From the NCBI GenBank assembly GCA_902783615.1, contig CACZRQ010000074.1:1-7064 (forward strand): a stretch of DNA of 7,064 nt. The letters run 5' to 3'. Positions 5,572 to 7,064 of this stretch are shown in pieces (position 1 is the stretch's first letter; each line of letters starts with the position of its first letter). Position numbers and translations under genes: made by a program. Below the pieces are notes generated by a model, which saw only the letters and a list, made by a program, of their open reading frames with translations, was not told the origin of the DNA and ran no database searches. The DNA is from an uncultured Bacteroidales bacterium (GTDB taxonomy: Bacteria > Bacteroidota > Bacteroidia > Bacteroidales > Bacteroidaceae).

Positions 5572-7064
5572 ATGACCATGATGAAACAAATTACGACCAC
5601 TCTGCTGGCTTTTCTACTACTCGCCAGTCAAGCTATAGCCCAAGTAAACGACCTGCCTCGTTCCACTCCCGAACGCGAGGGTGTACCCTCTTCAGCCATA
5701 TCTGCCCTGCTCGATTCCCTGTTTGCTATTCCCCAAACCGACATCCATAGTGTGATGGTGTTGCGTCATGGCAAGGTCATTGCCGAGGTCTATCCCGAAC
5801 CTTTCCAGGCCGAATATCAGCATACCCAGTATTCTTGCTCGAAAACTTTCGTGAGTGCAGCCGTCGGACTGGCTGTCGATGCCAACTTGCTACGGGTCAC
5901 TGATCGTGTAGCCACTTTCTTCCCCGAAAAACTACCAGAATCAGTGTCCCCAGAACTGGCCTCCATGACCATCCACGACCTGCTCATCATGGCCTCGGGC
6001 ATCGATCCCGACGGCAACTTGCGAGCAGAGAATACATACTGGATCAAGCCTTTGCTGGCCAAACCAGTGAGTACTCCTGGCAAACTATTTAAATATGATT
6101 CACTCTGTACCTACCTGCTCAGCGCCATCGTGCAGCAAGTCACTGGCAAGACCGTACTTGCCTACCTGCAAGAAAAGATCTTTCAGGATTTACATATCGA
6201 AAAGGTGTCATGGGAGGAGAGTCCAGAAGGCATTACCACAGGTGGTTGGGGACTCTTCATACAGCCAGAGAGTTTGGCTAAGATGGGACAGCTTTTACTG
6301 CAGAAAGGTCGTTGGAACGGCAAGCAGCTCCTCTCAGAGTCATGGGTGAGCCAGATGATGCAAACCCACATCGACACAGGAGATGGCAGAGGTTACGGCT
6401 ATCAGATGTGGGAGGCCTCAAAAGATGGAGCCTTCCGGGCCGACGGACGTTTTGGTCAGTACATCGTAGTAATGCCCAAGCAAGACATGGTGGTGGTCAT
6501 CACTCAGTGCAGCAACTCTCCCAACCCGTGGATTGTATCACGTATCCTCGCTCCAGCCGTTCAGCCCGGTGCACTTATGACCGACAAGGGCTATCAAGCA
6601 CTGCAGAAACAACTGCAGAGCTATCGCTACCCCACACCAACTGGCAAGGCCAAGAGCAGCGTTGCCAAAAGCATAGCAGGTAAGACCTATCAACTGTCGG
6701 ACAACCAATTCGGTTGGCGCAGCATCAGCATCGTTCCAAACGACAAACAGCTCACTATTGTCATCATCAACGACCAAGGCATACGTAGCGAACTATCAGC
6801 TGGTTATCATGAGTGGCACACCACTTGGACACCAGCCAAGCCTCCCTACTCCATGAATGCCCAACAAAAATTTAAAGGCATCGATGGCGACTTCGCCGTA
6901 GCTGCCAGCTACGCTTGGTCATCCACCAACGCCCTTCATCTCAACCTACAGTACGTCAACTGGATCAGTGCCCTCGATGTCATGCTCACCTTCCAAGGCC
7001 AGTCCGTCAACCTCACTGTCCACAAAAACTATGAGCCCGACGTACCAAACATCACTGGCACTTC
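5572..7064 (+). CDS. Secreted serine hydrolase, beta-lactamase/PBP class C family (3' end outside window)
   Basis: At least 497 codons from ATG 5572 with no stop before the window edge. ATGs at 5578 and 5581 are also in frame. The first 23 residues form a signal peptide (Lys5, a Leu/Ala-rich core, AIA before Gln24) without a lipobox Cys, so the protein is probably periplasmic or secreted. The PF00144-type catalytic domain spans about residues 35-320. It has the nucleophile motif S88-C-S-K91, Y175-D-S in the position of the YxN motif, and GRFGQ (292-296) where the third active-site motif lies, followed by YIVVMPKQDMVVVITQ. After about residue 330 comes a beta-rich C-terminal region with spaced aromatic residues, perhaps lipocalin-like, still unfinished at the end. 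The substrate cannot be told: the fold includes esterases, D-amino-acid peptidases and amide hydrolases, and a true antibiotic-degrading lactamase is unlikely from these motifs. It is divergent from hisG and has its own promoter. Confidence 0.9.
   Translation, partial: MTMMKQITTTLLAFLLLASQAIAQVNDLPRSTPEREGVPSSAISALLDSLFAIPQTDIHSVMVLRHGKVIAEVYPEPFQAEYQHTQYSCSKTFVSAAVGLAVDANLLRVTDRVATFFPEKLPESVSPELASMTIHDLLIMASGIDPDGNLRAENTYWIKPLLAKPVSTPGKLFKYDSLCTYLLSAIVQQVTGKTVLAYLQEKIFQDLHIEKVSWEESPEGITTGGWGLFIQPESLAKMGQLLLQKGRWNGKQLLSESWVSQMMQTHIDTGDGRGYGYQMWEASKDGAFRADGRFGQYIVVMPKQDMVVVITQCSNSPNPWIVSRILAPAVQPGALMTDKGYQALQKQLQSYRYPTPTGKAKSSVAKSIAGKTYQLSDNQFGWRSISIVPNDKQLTIVIINDQGIRSELSAGYHEWHTTWTPAKPPYSMNAQQKFKGIDGDFAVAASYAWSSTNALHLNLQYVNWISALDVMLTFQGQSVNLTVHKNYEPDVPNITGT

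Noticed and set aside
5833..5844. SxxK motif as evidence of an antibiotic-resistance beta-lactamase
   Set aside because: The motif is shared by the whole PBP/esterase fold; the third motif is GRFGQ rather than KTG, and the extra C-terminal region points to another hydrolase.

Overview
The window looks like a chromosome segment of a Bacteroidales bacterium, probably Prevotella or a close relative. Four things point there: a family S46 dipeptidyl-peptidase, a histidine operon in the order hisG-hisD-hisC-hisB with a bifunctional HisB, A-rich translation starts without Shine-Dalgarno sites, and promoters of the Bacteroidetes type (TTTG, about 20 bases, TAnnTTTG). No rRNA, tRNA, CRISPR array, phage gene or transposase is visible.

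Layout. (1) Bases 1-722, + strand: C-terminal third of an S46 dipeptidyl-peptidase, DPP7-like by its glycine 18 residues after the catalytic serine. (2) Bases 729-5450, - strand: hisG, then one long open frame carrying complete HisD and HisC, then hisB. The operon ends six bases from the peptidase stop, tail to tail. (3) Bases 5451-5571: a divergent promoter region. (4) Bases 5572 to the end, + strand: a secreted serine hydrolase of the beta-lactamase/penicillin-binding-protein class C fold, cut by the window edge.

The his genes cover step 1 (HisG) and all later steps from imidazoleglycerol-phosphate to histidine: HisB step 6, HisC step 7, HisB step 8, HisD steps 9 and 10. The middle genes are not present here.

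The most unusual feature is the HisD-HisC junction. HisD (about residues 1-425) runs without a stop codon through an 83-residue linker into HisC (about residues 509-848). The linker is made almost entirely of repeat DNA: two in-frame copies of a GC-rich double-hairpin repeat and an array of 7-base units (ATTGACN). Both repeat families recur nearby in the untranslated gap between hisG and hisD, where heptamers in inverted orientation flank one hairpin copy as a 128-bp MITE-like element. Non-coding repeat DNA therefore seems to have become an interdomain linker. Because 7 is not a multiple of 3, gain or loss of a heptamer would switch HisC out of frame, so the junction could vary between strains.
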